Source: Neobacillus vireti
GTDB taxonomy: Bacteria > Bacillota > Bacilli > Bacillales > Cytobacillaceae
Assembly: GCF_001026695.1 (NCBI RefSeq)
Contig: NZ_LDNB01000002.1
Span: 373,556-407,027 of the forward strand
DNA: 33,472 nt
Reading direction: 5' to 3'
A model generated the notes under the pieces. That model had not been told where the DNA came from. It saw only the letters and a program-made list of their open reading frames with translations, and ran no database searches. Positions 17,728 through 25,118 of this stretch are shown one piece after another (position 1 is the stretch's first letter; each line of letters starts with the position of its first letter). The translations under genes and the position numbers were made by a program.

Positions 17728-17756
17728 AAGGGAAATATGTAGTTGTGACGAATAAT
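17728..17756 (+). promoter_or_regulatory. Candidate SigH-type promoter for ftsA-ftsZ
   Basis: AAGGGAAAT at 17728-17736 and GAATAAT at 17750-17756 are 13 bases apart and resemble SigH boxes (AGGAWWT and GAAT). In B. subtilis a SigH promoter raises ftsAZ expression at the onset of sporulation. A possible vegetative pair TTGTGA (17743-17748) and TATTAC (17766-17771), 17 bases apart, overlaps it. Confidence 0.42.
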
Positions 17757-17786
17757 TTTATATGATATTACTATGAAAACATTTTA

Positions 17787-17811
17787 TTGAACAGAATAAA
17801 TTGTTGTTCAA
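17787..17811. promoter_or_regulatory. Inverted repeat upstream of ftsA
   Basis: TTGAACA (17787-17793) and TGTTCAA (17805-17811) form a perfect 7-base inverted repeat with an 11-base centre, lying between the candidate promoters and the ftsA ribosome binding site. It could be an operator or a 5-prime hairpin. No T-run follows, so it is not a terminator. Confidence 0.4.
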
Positions 17812-17841
17812 CCTATGGAAATTAAAAGGAGGTGCCAAAGA

Positions 17842-19137
17842 ATGAACAGCAATGAAATTTATGTTAGCCTTGACATCGGTACATCCAGTGTAAAAGTAAT
17901 CATTGGTGAAATGGTCAATGACTCGGGTAAAGACTCGTTGAATATAATTGGTGTTGGCAATGTGAAATCTGAAGGCTTACGAAAAGGGTCGATCGTCGAC
18001 ATGGACGATACCGTTCATTCTATTAAGCGGGCGATTGAGCAGGCGGAAAGAATGATTGGAATGGAGATTAGGGAAGTAGTGGTCGGAATTTCCGGGCACA
18101 ACGTCATGCTCCAGCAATGTCATGGTATTGTAGCTGTTTCCAGTCAAAATCGGGAAATTACCAATGAAGATGTAATTCGGGTTATAGAAGCCGCCCATGT
18201 TGGCTCTATTCCACCAGAAAGAGAAAACATTGGTGTTATTCGAAAACAATTTATCTTAGATGGCAAGGATGAAATTAATGATCCAAGAGGTATGATTGGT
18301 GTTCGTTTGGAAATGGAAGGTGCACTTATTACCGGCTCTAAATCGATAATCATTAATACATTGCGTTGTGTTGAAAGAGCTGGACTTGAAATTTTAGATA
18401 TTATCTTGCAGCCATTGGCAGCAGGTGATTATGCTTTATCCAAAGATGAAAAAAATCTCGGTGTGGCCTTGATTGACATCGGCGGCGGGTCTACTTCAAT
18501 TGCTCTATTTGAGGAAGGATTTTTGAAATCGACAAGTGTGATTCCTGTAGGCGGCGATTTGCTTACAAATGACCTTTCAAAGGTTCTGCACACGTCTACC
18601 GAAGATGCTGAGAAAGTCAAAATAAAATATGGACATGCCTTCTTTGATAATGCTTCAGAAGATGAATTCTTCAGCGTTCCTATTATTGGAAGCGATCAGC
18701 ATCAGCAATTTAATCAGCTCTATGTTTCTGAAATTATTGAAGCAAGAATGGAAGAAGTCTTTGAATTGATAGCGCATGAATTGAAACGTTTAGGCGTGAC
18801 AGATTTACCAGGTGGATTTGTTTTAACAGGCGGTACAGCAAAGATGCAGGGAATATTGGAGCTTGCACAGGATATCTTTCAAACTCCAGTCCGCATTGCC
18901 TCGCCTGACTACATTGGTGTAAGAGAACCTCAATATACAACAGCGGTAGGCTTAATTAAATATGCTTACAAGAATACTAGATTACCTGGAGGAACCAATG
19001 GTGGTTCTTCAGCGGTGTCAGAGCCTGCCGAAAAAAGAATGCCAAAGCAACAGCAGCCTAAAGTAAAAGTAGAAAAACATCCGGAAGATAAGATGTCATC
19101 AAAAGTAAAAAAATTCCTTGGTTACTTTTTCGAATAA
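17842..19137 (+). CDS. ftsA: FtsA, actin-like divisome protein
   Basis: FtsA tethers FtsZ filaments to the membrane and recruits later division proteins. The 431-residue product has the actin-fold ATPase motifs [15 protein letters not shown] at the N-terminus and [14 protein letters not shown] near residue 210. The SHS2 (1C) domain lies between them, and [12 protein letters not shown] forms the adenosine motif near residue 330. After a Pro/Gln/Lys linker, the last residues ([13 protein letters not shown]) form the membrane-targeting amphipathic helix. The ATG at 17842 follows a near-perfect AAAGGAGGTG at 7 bases. The frame is open 27 bases upstream. It lies 40 bases before ftsZ. Confidence 0.97.
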   Translation: MNSNEIYVSLDIGTSSVKVIIGEMVNDSGKDSLNIIGVGNVKSEGLRKGSIVDMDDTVHSIKRAIEQAERMIGMEIREVVVGISGHNVMLQQCHGIVAVSSQNREITNEDVIRVIEAAHVGSIPPERENIGVIRKQFILDGKDEINDPRGMIGVRLEMEGALITGSKSIIINTLRCVERAGLEILDIILQPLAAGDYALSKDEKNLGVALIDIGGGSTSIALFEEGFLKSTSVIPVGGDLLTNDLSKVLHTSTEDAEKVKIKYGHAFFDNASEDEFFSVPIIGSDQHQQFNQLYVSEIIEARMEEVFELIAHELKRLGVTDLPGGFVLTGGTAKMQGILELAQDIFQTPVRIASPDYIGVREPQYTTAVGLIKYAYKNTRLPGGTNGGSSAVSEPAEKRMPKQQQPKVKVEKHPEDKMSSKVKKFLGYFFE

Positions 19138-19177
19138 TTTCAGCGAAAAGGAAATCGACGAATTAGGAGGATTTGTC

Positions 19178-20311
19178 ATGTTAGAATTTGATACAAATTT
19201 AGATTCTCTTGCAACAATAAAAGTAATCGGTGTTGGCGGCGGCGGAAATAACGCAGTAAACCGAATGATTGAACATGGCGTTCAAGGTGTGGAATTTATC
19301 GCTGTTAATACGGATGCGCAAGCCTTGAATCTTTCAAAAGCAGAAGTAAAAATGCAGATTGGTTCGAAACTGACTCGCGGTCTTGGAGCTGGAGCTAATC
19401 CTGAGGTTGGAAAGAAAGCGGCAGAAGAAAGCAAAGAGCAAATTGAAGAAGCGCTTAGAGGCGCTGACATGGTGTTCGTTACGGCAGGTATGGGCGGCGG
19501 AACTGGTACGGGTGCAGCGCCAGTTATCGCTCAAATTGCCCGTAACCTCGGTGCTTTAACAGTGGGAGTTGTTACTCGCCCGTTCACATTTGAAGGCAAA
19601 AAACGGTCGAATCAAGCATCTGGCGGTATAGGAGCTATGAAAGAAGCCGTTGATACGCTAATTGTTATTCCGAATGACCGCCTCCTTGAAATTGTTGATA
19701 AAAGTACGCCAATGCTAGAGGCGTTCCGGGAAGCGGATAATGTCCTTCGCCAAGGGGTTTCAGGTATATCCGATTTAATTGCTGTTCCAGGACTTATTAA
19801 CCTGGACTTTGCCGATGTGAAAACAATCATGTCTAACAAAGGCTCTGCCTTAATGGGAATTGGCGTTTCCTCCGGCGAAAATCGTGCTGCTGAGGCAGCG
19901 AAGAAAGCGATTAGCTCACCATTATTAGAAACCTCCATTGATGGAGCACAGGGTGTGTTAATGAATATCACAGGCGGTACAAATTTAAGCCTATATGAAG
20001 TTCAGGAAGCTGCTGATATTGTTGCAAGCGCATCTGATCAAGAAGTGAATATGATTTTCGGATCCGTTATCAATGAAAATCTTAAAGATGAAATCGTTGT
20101 AACCGTTATTGCAACAGGATTTAATGAAGAAGTTTCACAGCCGAAGGTAACCCGACCTTCTTTTGGTCAAGCAAAACCGGCTGCTGGAACTGTCAAGCGA
20201 GAGCAAAAACGCGAAGAAGCTCCGCAAGAACCAGTCCGAAACACAAATGTTTCACAAGAGGAGACGTTGGATATTCCAACCTTCCTGCGCAATCGAAATC
20301 GCAGAAGATAA
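19178..20311 (+). CDS. ftsZ: FtsZ, tubulin-like division GTPase
   Basis: FtsZ polymerises with GTP into the Z ring that organises septum formation. The 377-residue protein starts MLEF as in other Bacillus species. [13 protein letters not shown] lies at about residues 18-30, the GTP signature GGGTGTG at 106-112 and the catalytic T7 loop NLDFAD at 208-213. A variable Pro/Gln/Lys linker leads to the C-terminal peptide DIPTFLRNR, which binds FtsA, SepF and other partners, and a basic tail. TTAGGAGG is 7 bases upstream of the ATG. The upstream open frame to 19118 overlaps ftsA and is rejected. A strong terminator follows. Confidence 0.98.
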   Translation: MLEFDTNLDSLATIKVIGVGGGGNNAVNRMIEHGVQGVEFIAVNTDAQALNLSKAEVKMQIGSKLTRGLGAGANPEVGKKAAEESKEQIEEALRGADMVFVTAGMGGGTGTGAAPVIAQIARNLGALTVGVVTRPFTFEGKKRSNQASGGIGAMKEAVDTLIVIPNDRLLEIVDKSTPMLEAFREADNVLRQGVSGISDLIAVPGLINLDFADVKTIMSNKGSALMGIGVSSGENRAAEAAKKAISSPLLETSIDGAQGVLMNITGGTNLSLYEVQEAADIVASASDQEVNMIFGSVINENLKDEIVVTVIATGFNEEVSQPKVTRPSFGQAKPAAGTVKREQKREEAPQEPVRNTNVSQEETLDIPTFLRNRNRRR

Positions 20312-20335
20312 TTTCAATATTAATTAAGGCATGGC

Positions 20336-20357
20336 CCCAAGGGGCTATGCCTTTTTT
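20336..20357 (+). terminator. Terminator after ftsZ
   Basis: GGCATGGCCCC pairs with GGGGCTATGCC (one G-T pair) around an AA turn, followed by TTTTTT. It closes the ftsA-ftsZ unit. Confidence 0.92.
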
Positions 20358-20368
20358 CTTTACCATTA

Positions 20369-20379
20369 TTTTGACAAAA
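20369..20379 (-). promoter_or_regulatory. Possible upstream Spo0A box of the spoIIG promoter
   Basis: TTTTGACAAAA is one mismatch from the reverse complement of the 0A box core TGTCGAA. It lies roughly 85-95 bases before the expected transcription start, where B. subtilis spoIIG has its upstream 0A site. Confidence 0.4.
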
Positions 20380-20423
20380 TCCGTTGTGAATAGTGAAAAT
20401 TTCTGATTTTTTGTTTACAGAAA

Positions 20424-20457
20424 GTGACACACTTCAGCCGCATAAGTACGTTATACT
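20424..20457 (+). promoter_or_regulatory. spoIIG promoter with 22-base spacer (Spo0A-activated type)
   Basis: GTGACA at 20424-20429 and TATACT at 20452-20457 are 22 bases apart, a very unusual spacing that is the hallmark of the B. subtilis spoIIG promoter, which uses SigA RNA polymerase only with phosphorylated Spo0A. It stands 31 bases before the spoIIGA start. Confidence 0.7.
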
Positions 20458-20488
20458 TTTTCGTAAACAGAAGTAAGGAGGAAGCTGC

Positions 20489-21415
20489 TTGGTTGTTTAT
20501 TTAGATATTATCTGGGCTCTTAATTTATTGTTTGACAGCCTACTCCTTTATTTAACAGCCATATTTCTAAAGAGAAACATTCGATTATGGAGAATACTCG
20601 CTGGGGGATTTGCCGGTTCATTGATTATTTTATTATCGTTTACACCATTAAATCTCTATACAAGCCATCCGATTTCAAAACTTTTTTGTTCAATTATGAT
20701 GGTATTGATCGCCTTTGGATATAAGCGGCTGACCTTCTTTATGAAAGCATTAATGACGTTTTATGCTGCCACCTTTTTAATTGGCGGCGCCATCATGGGT
20801 GCTCATTACTTTATTCAATATGATTATGAGTGGACGTCAAAGGTTTTGAAAGGATTTGGCGATCCCATTAGCTGGCTTTTTGTCCTGATTGGTTTCCCGG
20901 TCGCCTGGCACTTCTCCAGAAAACATGGAGAGAGTCTTGAGATGACCAAAATTCAATTCGAACAAATTGTTAAGGTGAGGTTGAATATTGAGGGAGAAAG
21001 CTTAGTTTTTAAAGGCTTAGTAGATAGCGGCAATCAACTATATGATCCTTTGTCTAAGCTGCCGGTCATGTTTGTTTCTATCAAAAAGCAATTGGATACC
21101 ATCCCTGAAACAATAAAAAGATTGGCTGCCGACCCAGAACCACTGATAACGGGAAGTGAGGAATTTCCTGACGAATGGCAAAATAGGCTCAGAGTCGTCC
21201 CATGCCGTGTGATAGGACAAGAGCATCAACTGATTATTGCCGTTAAACCCGATATTATTTTAATTGAACATAGCGGTTCACAGTATTTATGTGAAAAAGG
21301 TCTTGTATCCTTTACGATAAAGGAACTTTCTGCTGATGATGCGTTTCAATGTATTGTTCATCCGAAAATGTTAACAGGGATGAAGCAGCATGATGAGGCA
21401 GTGAAAGTAAGTTAA
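20489..21415 (+). CDS. spoIIGA: SpoIIGA, membrane aspartic protease that processes pro-SigE
   Basis: SpoIIGA sits in the sporulation septum and cleaves pro-SigE in the mother cell after a signal from the forespore protein SpoIIR. The 308-residue protein has about five hydrophobic segments in its first 150 residues and a C-terminal soluble protease domain with the active-site motif GLVDSGNQLYDP (Asp179). The conserved ending IHPKMLTG is present. The start is TTG at 20489, with TAAGGAGG 6 bases upstream, giving MVVYLDIIW in line with MKIYLDVIW of B. subtilis. It heads the spoIIG operon; sigE follows 45 bases later. Confidence 0.95.
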   Translation: MVVYLDIIWALNLLFDSLLLYLTAIFLKRNIRLWRILAGGFAGSLIILLSFTPLNLYTSHPISKLFCSIMMVLIAFGYKRLTFFMKALMTFYAATFLIGGAIMGAHYFIQYDYEWTSKVLKGFGDPISWLFVLIGFPVAWHFSRKHGESLEMTKIQFEQIVKVRLNIEGESLVFKGLVDSGNQLYDPLSKLPVMFVSIKKQLDTIPETIKRLAADPEPLITGSEEFPDEWQNRLRVVPCRVIGQEHQLIIAVKPDIILIEHSGSQYLCEKGLVSFTIKELSADDAFQCIVHPKMLTGMKQHDEAVKVS

Positions 21416-21460
21416 TAATACTATACTCAGTAAAAACATAATTTAGAAGGAGGAACTTAG

Positions 21461-22180
21461 ATGAATAAATGGAGATTTCGCATATCCTACTACTGGTACA
21501 AAATACTAATAAAATTGGGCTTAAAAACGGATGAAGTTTATTATATTGGCGGAAGCGAAGCCTTGCCGCCTCCTTTGAGTAAAGACGAGGAAGAGTTGTT
21601 ATTAAAAAAACTTCCTGGCGGTGATAAGGCAGCGAGATCCATCTTAATAGAACGGAACCTAAGGCTGGTTGTTTATATTGCCAGAAAGTTTGAGAATACG
21701 GGGATTAATATTGAGGATTTAATCAGTATTGGCACGATTGGTTTAATCAAAGCGGTTAATACCTTTAACCCTGAGAAAAAAATAAAACTTGCTACATACG
21801 CATCAAGATGTATCGAAAATGAGATTCTTATGTACTTACGGCGAAACAATAAAATCAGGTCAGAAGTATCCTTTGATGAACCGCTCAATATTGACTGGGA
21901 TGGCAATGAGCTGCTACTATCCGATGTCTTAGGAACGGATGATGATATTATTACAAAGGACCTGGAAGCAAATGTTGATAGGAAGCTTTTAACAAAGGCA
22001 TTGCATCAGCTTACCGATCGTGAGAAGCAAATTATGGAGCTCCGGTTCGGCTTAACAAATGGGGAAGAAAAGACACAGAAGGATGTCGCAGACATGCTGG
22101 GGATATCGCAATCTTATATTTCACGATTAGAAAAAAGAATTATTAAACGATTACGAAAGGAATTTAATAAGATGGTGTAA
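21461..22180 (+). CDS. sigE: SigE, mother-cell sporulation sigma factor (pro-form)
   Basis: SigE directs early mother-cell transcription, including spoVD and spoVE. The 239-residue product equals the B. subtilis length. It begins with a basic, amphipathic pro-sequence of about 27 residues (to near DEVYYIGG) that SpoIIGA removes. Region 2 follows with [18 protein letters not shown], the [14 protein letters not shown] core-binding helix and the -10 binding segment. Region 4 shows the helix-turn-helix [31 protein letters not shown] precedes the ATG. The second gene of the spoIIG operon, it is followed by a hairpin terminator that also lies beside the sigG promoter. Confidence 0.97.
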   Translation: MNKWRFRISYYWYKILIKLGLKTDEVYYIGGSEALPPPLSKDEEELLLKKLPGGDKAARSILIERNLRLVVYIARKFENTGINIEDLISIGTIGLIKAVNTFNPEKKIKLATYASRCIENEILMYLRRNNKIRSEVSFDEPLNIDWDGNELLLSDVLGTDDDIITKDLEANVDRKLLTKALHQLTDREKQIMELRFGLTNGEEKTQKDVADMLGISQSYISRLEKRIIKRLRKEFNKMV

Positions 22181-22242
22181 AAAAGAAATTTTTTTCCATC
22201 AAAAAAACCTAGAATTCAAGTGCTAAAATTGCATTTTTCGAC

Positions 22243-22284
22243 AAATATGCACCTGTCCGCTGACTTGGATAGGTGCATATTTTT
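22243..22284 (+). terminator. Terminator between sigE and sigG
   Basis: AAATATGCACCTGTCC pairs with GGATAGGTGCATATTT across an 8-base loop, then runs into TTTT. It ends the spoIIG operon, limiting read-through into sigG. Its right arm contains the -35 element of the candidate sigG promoter. Confidence 0.88.
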
Positions 22285-22303
22285 CCTTCTCAAGGAAATA
22301 CTG
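22275..22303 (+). promoter_or_regulatory. Candidate SigF-type promoter for sigG
   Basis: GCATA at 22275-22279 matches the forespore -35 consensus GYATA. GGAAATACTG at 22294-22303 fits the SigF -10 pattern GGNRANAHTD at every position. The gap is 14 bases, one shorter than usual. In B. subtilis sigG is first transcribed by SigF. The predicted start lies about 30 bases before the sigG TTG. Confidence 0.6.
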
Positions 22304-22340
22304 TTTTTTGAACAGCAGCTCCTGTGAGGAGGGAAAAGGA

Positions 22341-23120
22341 TTGACTCGAAATAAAGTCGAAATTTGCGGTGTGGACACATCAAAACTTCCTGTTTTAAAA
22401 AACGAAGAAATGAGAATACTCTTCAAGCAAATGCAAGAGGGCGATATATCTGCCCGGGAAAAGCTCGTCAATGGCAACTTACGCCTCGTATTAAGTGTTA
22501 TTCAGCGCTTTAACAACCGCGGGGAATTTGTTGATGATCTATTTCAGGTTGGCTGTATTGGACTGATGAAATCGATTGATAACTTTGATTTAGGTCAAAA
22601 CGTAAAGTTTTCCACCTACGCTGTACCGATGATTATTGGAGAAATTCGCAGATACTTACGTGATAATAACCCTATTCGCGTTTCCCGTTCTTTGAGGGAT
22701 ATCGCTTATAAGGCCCTTCAGGTCAGGGAGCGATTAATGAGCGAAACCTCACGTGAACCGACTGCCGAAGAAATTGCCAAGGTCTTAGAAGTGCCGCATG
22801 AGGAAATTGTTTTCGCACTTGATGCCATCCAGGACCCGGTGTCTTTGTTTGAGCCAATATATAATGATGGCGGCGACCCAATTTATGTATTGGACCAGTT
22901 AAGTGATGAGAAAAATAAAGATATCCATTGGATTGAAGAAATAGCCCTAAAAGAAGGTATGCGGAGATTAAATGAGCGCGAAAAATTAATTCTGCGGAAA
23001 CGGTTTTTCCAAGGAAAAACACAGATGGAAGTGGCTGATGAAATTGGCATTTCCCAGGCTCAGGTTTCACGATTAGAAAAAGCAGCGATTAGACAAATGA
23101 ATAAAAATATTCAAAGTTAA
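22341..23120 (+). CDS. sigG: SigG, late forespore sigma factor
   Basis: SigG drives late gene expression in the engulfed forespore. The 259-residue protein has no cleaved pro-sequence. It shows the N-terminal RNKVEICGVDTSKLPVL region, region 2 with GNLRLVLSVIQRFNNRGE and DDLFQVGCIGLMKSI, region 3 starting RSLRDIAYKALQ, and the region 4 helix-turn-helix TQMEVADEIGISQAQVSRLE. The start is assigned to TTG at 22341, 7 bases after GAGGAGGG, because it reproduces the conserved N-terminus; the frame runs upstream to 22308 without support. Its TAA stop is the first codon of a 31-base sequence repeated at 23853. In B. subtilis ylmA follows; here a repeat block does. Confidence 0.96.
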   Translation: MTRNKVEICGVDTSKLPVLKNEEMRILFKQMQEGDISAREKLVNGNLRLVLSVIQRFNNRGEFVDDLFQVGCIGLMKSIDNFDLGQNVKFSTYAVPMIIGEIRRYLRDNNPIRVSRSLRDIAYKALQVRERLMSETSREPTAEEIAKVLEVPHEEIVFALDAIQDPVSLFEPIYNDGGDPIYVLDQLSDEKNKDIHWIEEIALKEGMRRLNEREKLILRKRFFQGKTQMEVADEIGISQAQVSRLEKAAIRQMNKNIQS

Positions 23121-23148
23121 AGCTGTCCAAACCGGACAGCTTTATTTT
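23118..23148 (+). terminator. sigG terminator, first copy of a 31-base direct repeat
   Basis: AAAGCTGTCC (23119-23128) pairs with GGACAGCTTT (23134-23143) around AAACC and is followed by ATTTTT. The 31 bases from the TAA stop of sigG to the T-run recur exactly at 23853-23883. Confidence 0.92.
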
Positions 23149-23219
23149 TCAATAAATCACATTTAAAATTTACATATTAATTTATAAAATCTTATTAGAA
23201 TACAGTTTTTTCAAAAGGT

Positions 23220-23355
23220 CTGTTGATTTCCGCTCCAGGCGGCTTCGCTTTCCGCGGGCGTGCCGGGGAGCCTCCTCGGCGCTGAAGCGCCTGCGGGGTC
23301 TCCCCTGCCCCGTACTCCCGCAGGAGTCTTCGCCGCCTTCCGCTCCAATCAACAG
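23220..23355 (-). repeat. Family A GC-rich element, copy 2 (opposite orientation)
   Basis: This 136-base element reads on the - strand with the same ends, CTGTTGATT and AATCAACAG. Where copy 1 pairs GGCACT with AGTGCC, this copy pairs GGCGGC with GCCGCC, and where copy 1 pairs TGGAG with CTCCA it pairs GGGGAG with CTCCCC. No gene is present; a 67-codon frame across it is a by-product of the palindromes. The bases 23149-23219 and 23356-23449 around it show nothing I recognise. Confidence 0.85.
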
Positions 23356-23449
23356 TGCGGTATTAATAAAGACTTTCCATTCCAATAAATTATAAAAATA
23401 AGTGATGATATCAATGTTTAAGCTAAAAGAACCTATCCAAAGTTAATAT

Positions 23450-23850
23450 GAATTTGTGTATATTGATAAAATAGTTCCAGACGACCACCTTCTCCGCCTT
23501 GTTGACAAAATCTAGATTATTTACTTTTAGAAAAAGTTAGTCCATTTTATAGTGAAGTTAATGGCCGCCCATCTGTTCCCTTTCTCCTTTTATGCAACAC
23601 ACTTAGCCAGGTTGGAAAAAGTGTGTGTTGCAAATCTTTAGTTTGATTTTACACCCCCTGTTGATTGGAGCGGAGGGCACTCGACTCCTGCGGGATAGAG
23701 AGGTCACTGGAGACCCCGCAGGCGCCGAGGAGGCTCCAGGACCTCCCCGCGGAAAGCGAGTGCCAGGAGCGGAAATCAACAGGGCCAATTGCAGGGACAA
23801 TCAATAAAATAGGTATTTAGAAAATTGCCGATAAAAATACCATTTCTCGA
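23450..23850 (+). repeat. Composite intergenic repeat block, copy 2 (upstream of ylmC)
   Basis: The order of modules is the same as at 4205-4854: GAATTTGTGT...GACCACCT (23450 on), AATGGCCGCCCATCTG (about 23560), the 9-base stem GCAACACAC/GTGTGTTGC (23594-23602 and 23633-23641), the family A core (23658-23782), then GCAGGGACAATCAATAAAAT to TTTCTCGA. It lacks the phased TTATCAGCG units. It begins about 95 bases after the inverted copy 2 of family A, so two family A cores face each other. No gene is seen. Confidence 0.75.
23658..23782 (+). repeat. Family A GC-rich element, copy 3
   Basis: This 125-base element is almost identical to copy 1. The main differences are loss of the CAAAGCG segment in the central hairpin and GATAGAG in place of GAGTTAG. 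The terminal inverted repeats are intact. It points toward ylmC, as copy 1 points toward spoVD. Confidence 0.85.
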
Positions 23851-23852
23851 AA

Positions 23853-23884
23853 TAAAGCTGTCCAAACCGGACAGCTTTATTTTC
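23853..23884 (+). terminator. Second copy of the sigG terminator
   Basis: The perfect 31-base duplicate of 23118-23148 still forms a 10-base stem followed by ATTTTC. It lies 64 bases before the ylmC start and would stop RNA made across the repeat block. Confidence 0.88.
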
Positions 23885-23947
23885 TTTTACTAATTTGCCA
23901 AGTGCTGTCATATATTTTTTATAGTAATGTAATTGGGAGTGGTGGAT

Positions 23948-24217
23948 ATGGTGAAGATTTCCGAATTCCAGATAAAAGATGTGGTCAATGTATCGGATGG
24001 CAAACGGCTTGGTAATATTGGTGATATAGAAATTAATCTAACGACTGGTAAAATCGAGGCTGTTGTAATCTCCGGCAGTGGAAGAGTATTAGGTTTTTTT
24101 GGAAAGGATGAAGATATCGTTATTCCCTGGAAAAATATAATTAAAATTGGTCAGGATGTTATCTTGGTTAGGTACCGGGGAAGTGTCGAGAAAATTTCCG
24201 AAGAGGCTGAGGTTTGA
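23948..24217 (+). CDS. ylmC: YlmC/YmxH family PRC-barrel protein
   Basis: This small PRC-barrel protein of 89 residues has no established biochemical role in Bacillus. The barrel is recognisable in KDVVNVSDGKRLGNIGDIEI, TTGKIEAVVISG and VIPWKNIIKIGQDVILV. The ATG at 23948 gives MVKISEFQIKD, matching B. subtilis YlmC, with GGGAGTGGTGG upstream. A TTG at 23933 would add five residues before that site, and a GTG at 23951 is another possibility. It follows the repeat block and a terminator, so it needs its own promoter; I could not identify one with confidence. ylmD follows by 70 bases. Confidence 0.87.
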   Translation: MVKISEFQIKDVVNVSDGKRLGNIGDIEINLTTGKIEAVVISGSGRVLGFFGKDEDIVIPWKNIIKIGQDVILVRYRGSVEKISEEAEV

Positions 24218-24287
24218 CAAAATACCTTTTACGGTGACCATTCTCTCTTTTCATGGTAAACTAAAGAAAAATATAAGAGGTATTGAC

Positions 24288-25118
24288 ATGGAGCCCTTTG
24301 TTTTAAAAAATCAATCCTATTTAACCATTGAAAGCTGGATCAAGCATTTCCCTGGATTGGCTGCCGGTATAACAACTAAATGCGGCGGGTGGAGTAAGGG
24401 GAGTTTTGAAACCCTAAATCTCGGCTTTCATGTCGGCGATGACAAAAGCAGGGTGTGCTCAAATCGAGAAAAAGTTGCTGAGCTACTGGAATTCCCGTTA
24501 AATTGCTGGGTGGGGGCCGAACAAACCCATGATATTGCCGTTCAAAAGATAACTAAAGCAGACCGCGGTAAAGGATCCAATTCCTATGAACATTCATTTA
24601 AAGGCACTGATGGTTTTTATACGAATGAAGAGGGCATCCTGCTAACGCTATGTTTTGCCGACTGTGTCCCTCTTTTTTTTATTGCGCCTGAAAAAAAGAT
24701 GATTGGGGCGGCACATGCCGGCTGGAAAGGGACAGTTGGAAAGATTGCGAATGAAATGATCCAAGCGTGGGGCAGGGAAGGGATTAAGCCTGAAGAGATA
24801 CTTGTCGCTATTGGACCGTCTATTTGTGAAAAATGTTACCTTGTTGATGAACGGATTATTAACTTAGTTGAAAATACACTAGAAGATAAAGAAAGATTAC
24901 CATATAATTTAATTGAAGAAGGTCAATATTCATTAGATTTGCGAGAATTAAACAGACAAATACTCTTGGAAGCTAAGATACCGGAGCGAAATATCCTTTC
25001 AACTGGATTTTGTTCCAGCTGCAACCAGGAGGAATTTTTCTCGCATCGCCGTGATCAAGGCGGTACTGGGAGAATGTTGAGTTTTATCGGCTGGAAGGAG
25101 ACTGCGGATCGTTTATGA
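24288..25118 (+). CDS. ylmD: YlmD, YfiH/laccase-domain purine nucleoside phosphorylase-type enzyme
   Basis: This 276-residue member of the YfiH (DUF152, Cu-oxidase_4) family belongs to the group shown to act on purine nucleosides, with some members having laccase-like activity. Metal ligands can be placed at His81 (GAEQTH), Cys126 ([10 protein letters not shown]) and His143 (HAGWKG), with the Cys-His spacing of E. coli YfiH. CSSC and [13 protein letters not shown] lie near the C-terminus. The ATG at 24288 follows AGAGG by 7 bases and matches the family start; the frame extends upstream over ylmC without support. Its stop overlaps the ylmE start as ATGA. Confidence 0.92.
   Translation: MEPFVLKNQSYLTIESWIKHFPGLAAGITTKCGGWSKGSFETLNLGFHVGDDKSRVCSNREKVAELLEFPLNCWVGAEQTHDIAVQKITKADRGKGSNSYEHSFKGTDGFYTNEEGILLTLCFADCVPLFFIAPEKKMIGAAHAGWKGTVGKIANEMIQAWGREGIKPEEILVAIGPSICEKCYLVDERIINLVENTLEDKERLPYNLIEEGQYSLDLRELNRQILLEAKIPERNILSTGFCSSCNQEEFFSHRRDQGGTGRMLSFIGWKETADRL

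Noticed and set aside
23182..23807. Open frames of 60-67 codons on both strands across family A copies 2 and 3
   Set aside because: They arise from stop-poor GC-rich palindromes, differ between copies and lack ribosome binding sites.
24214..24244. SigA promoter for ylmD using TTGACA at 24214
   Set aside because: The -35 box is perfect, but no acceptable -10 box lies at normal spacing (CATTCT at 19 bases is the best).
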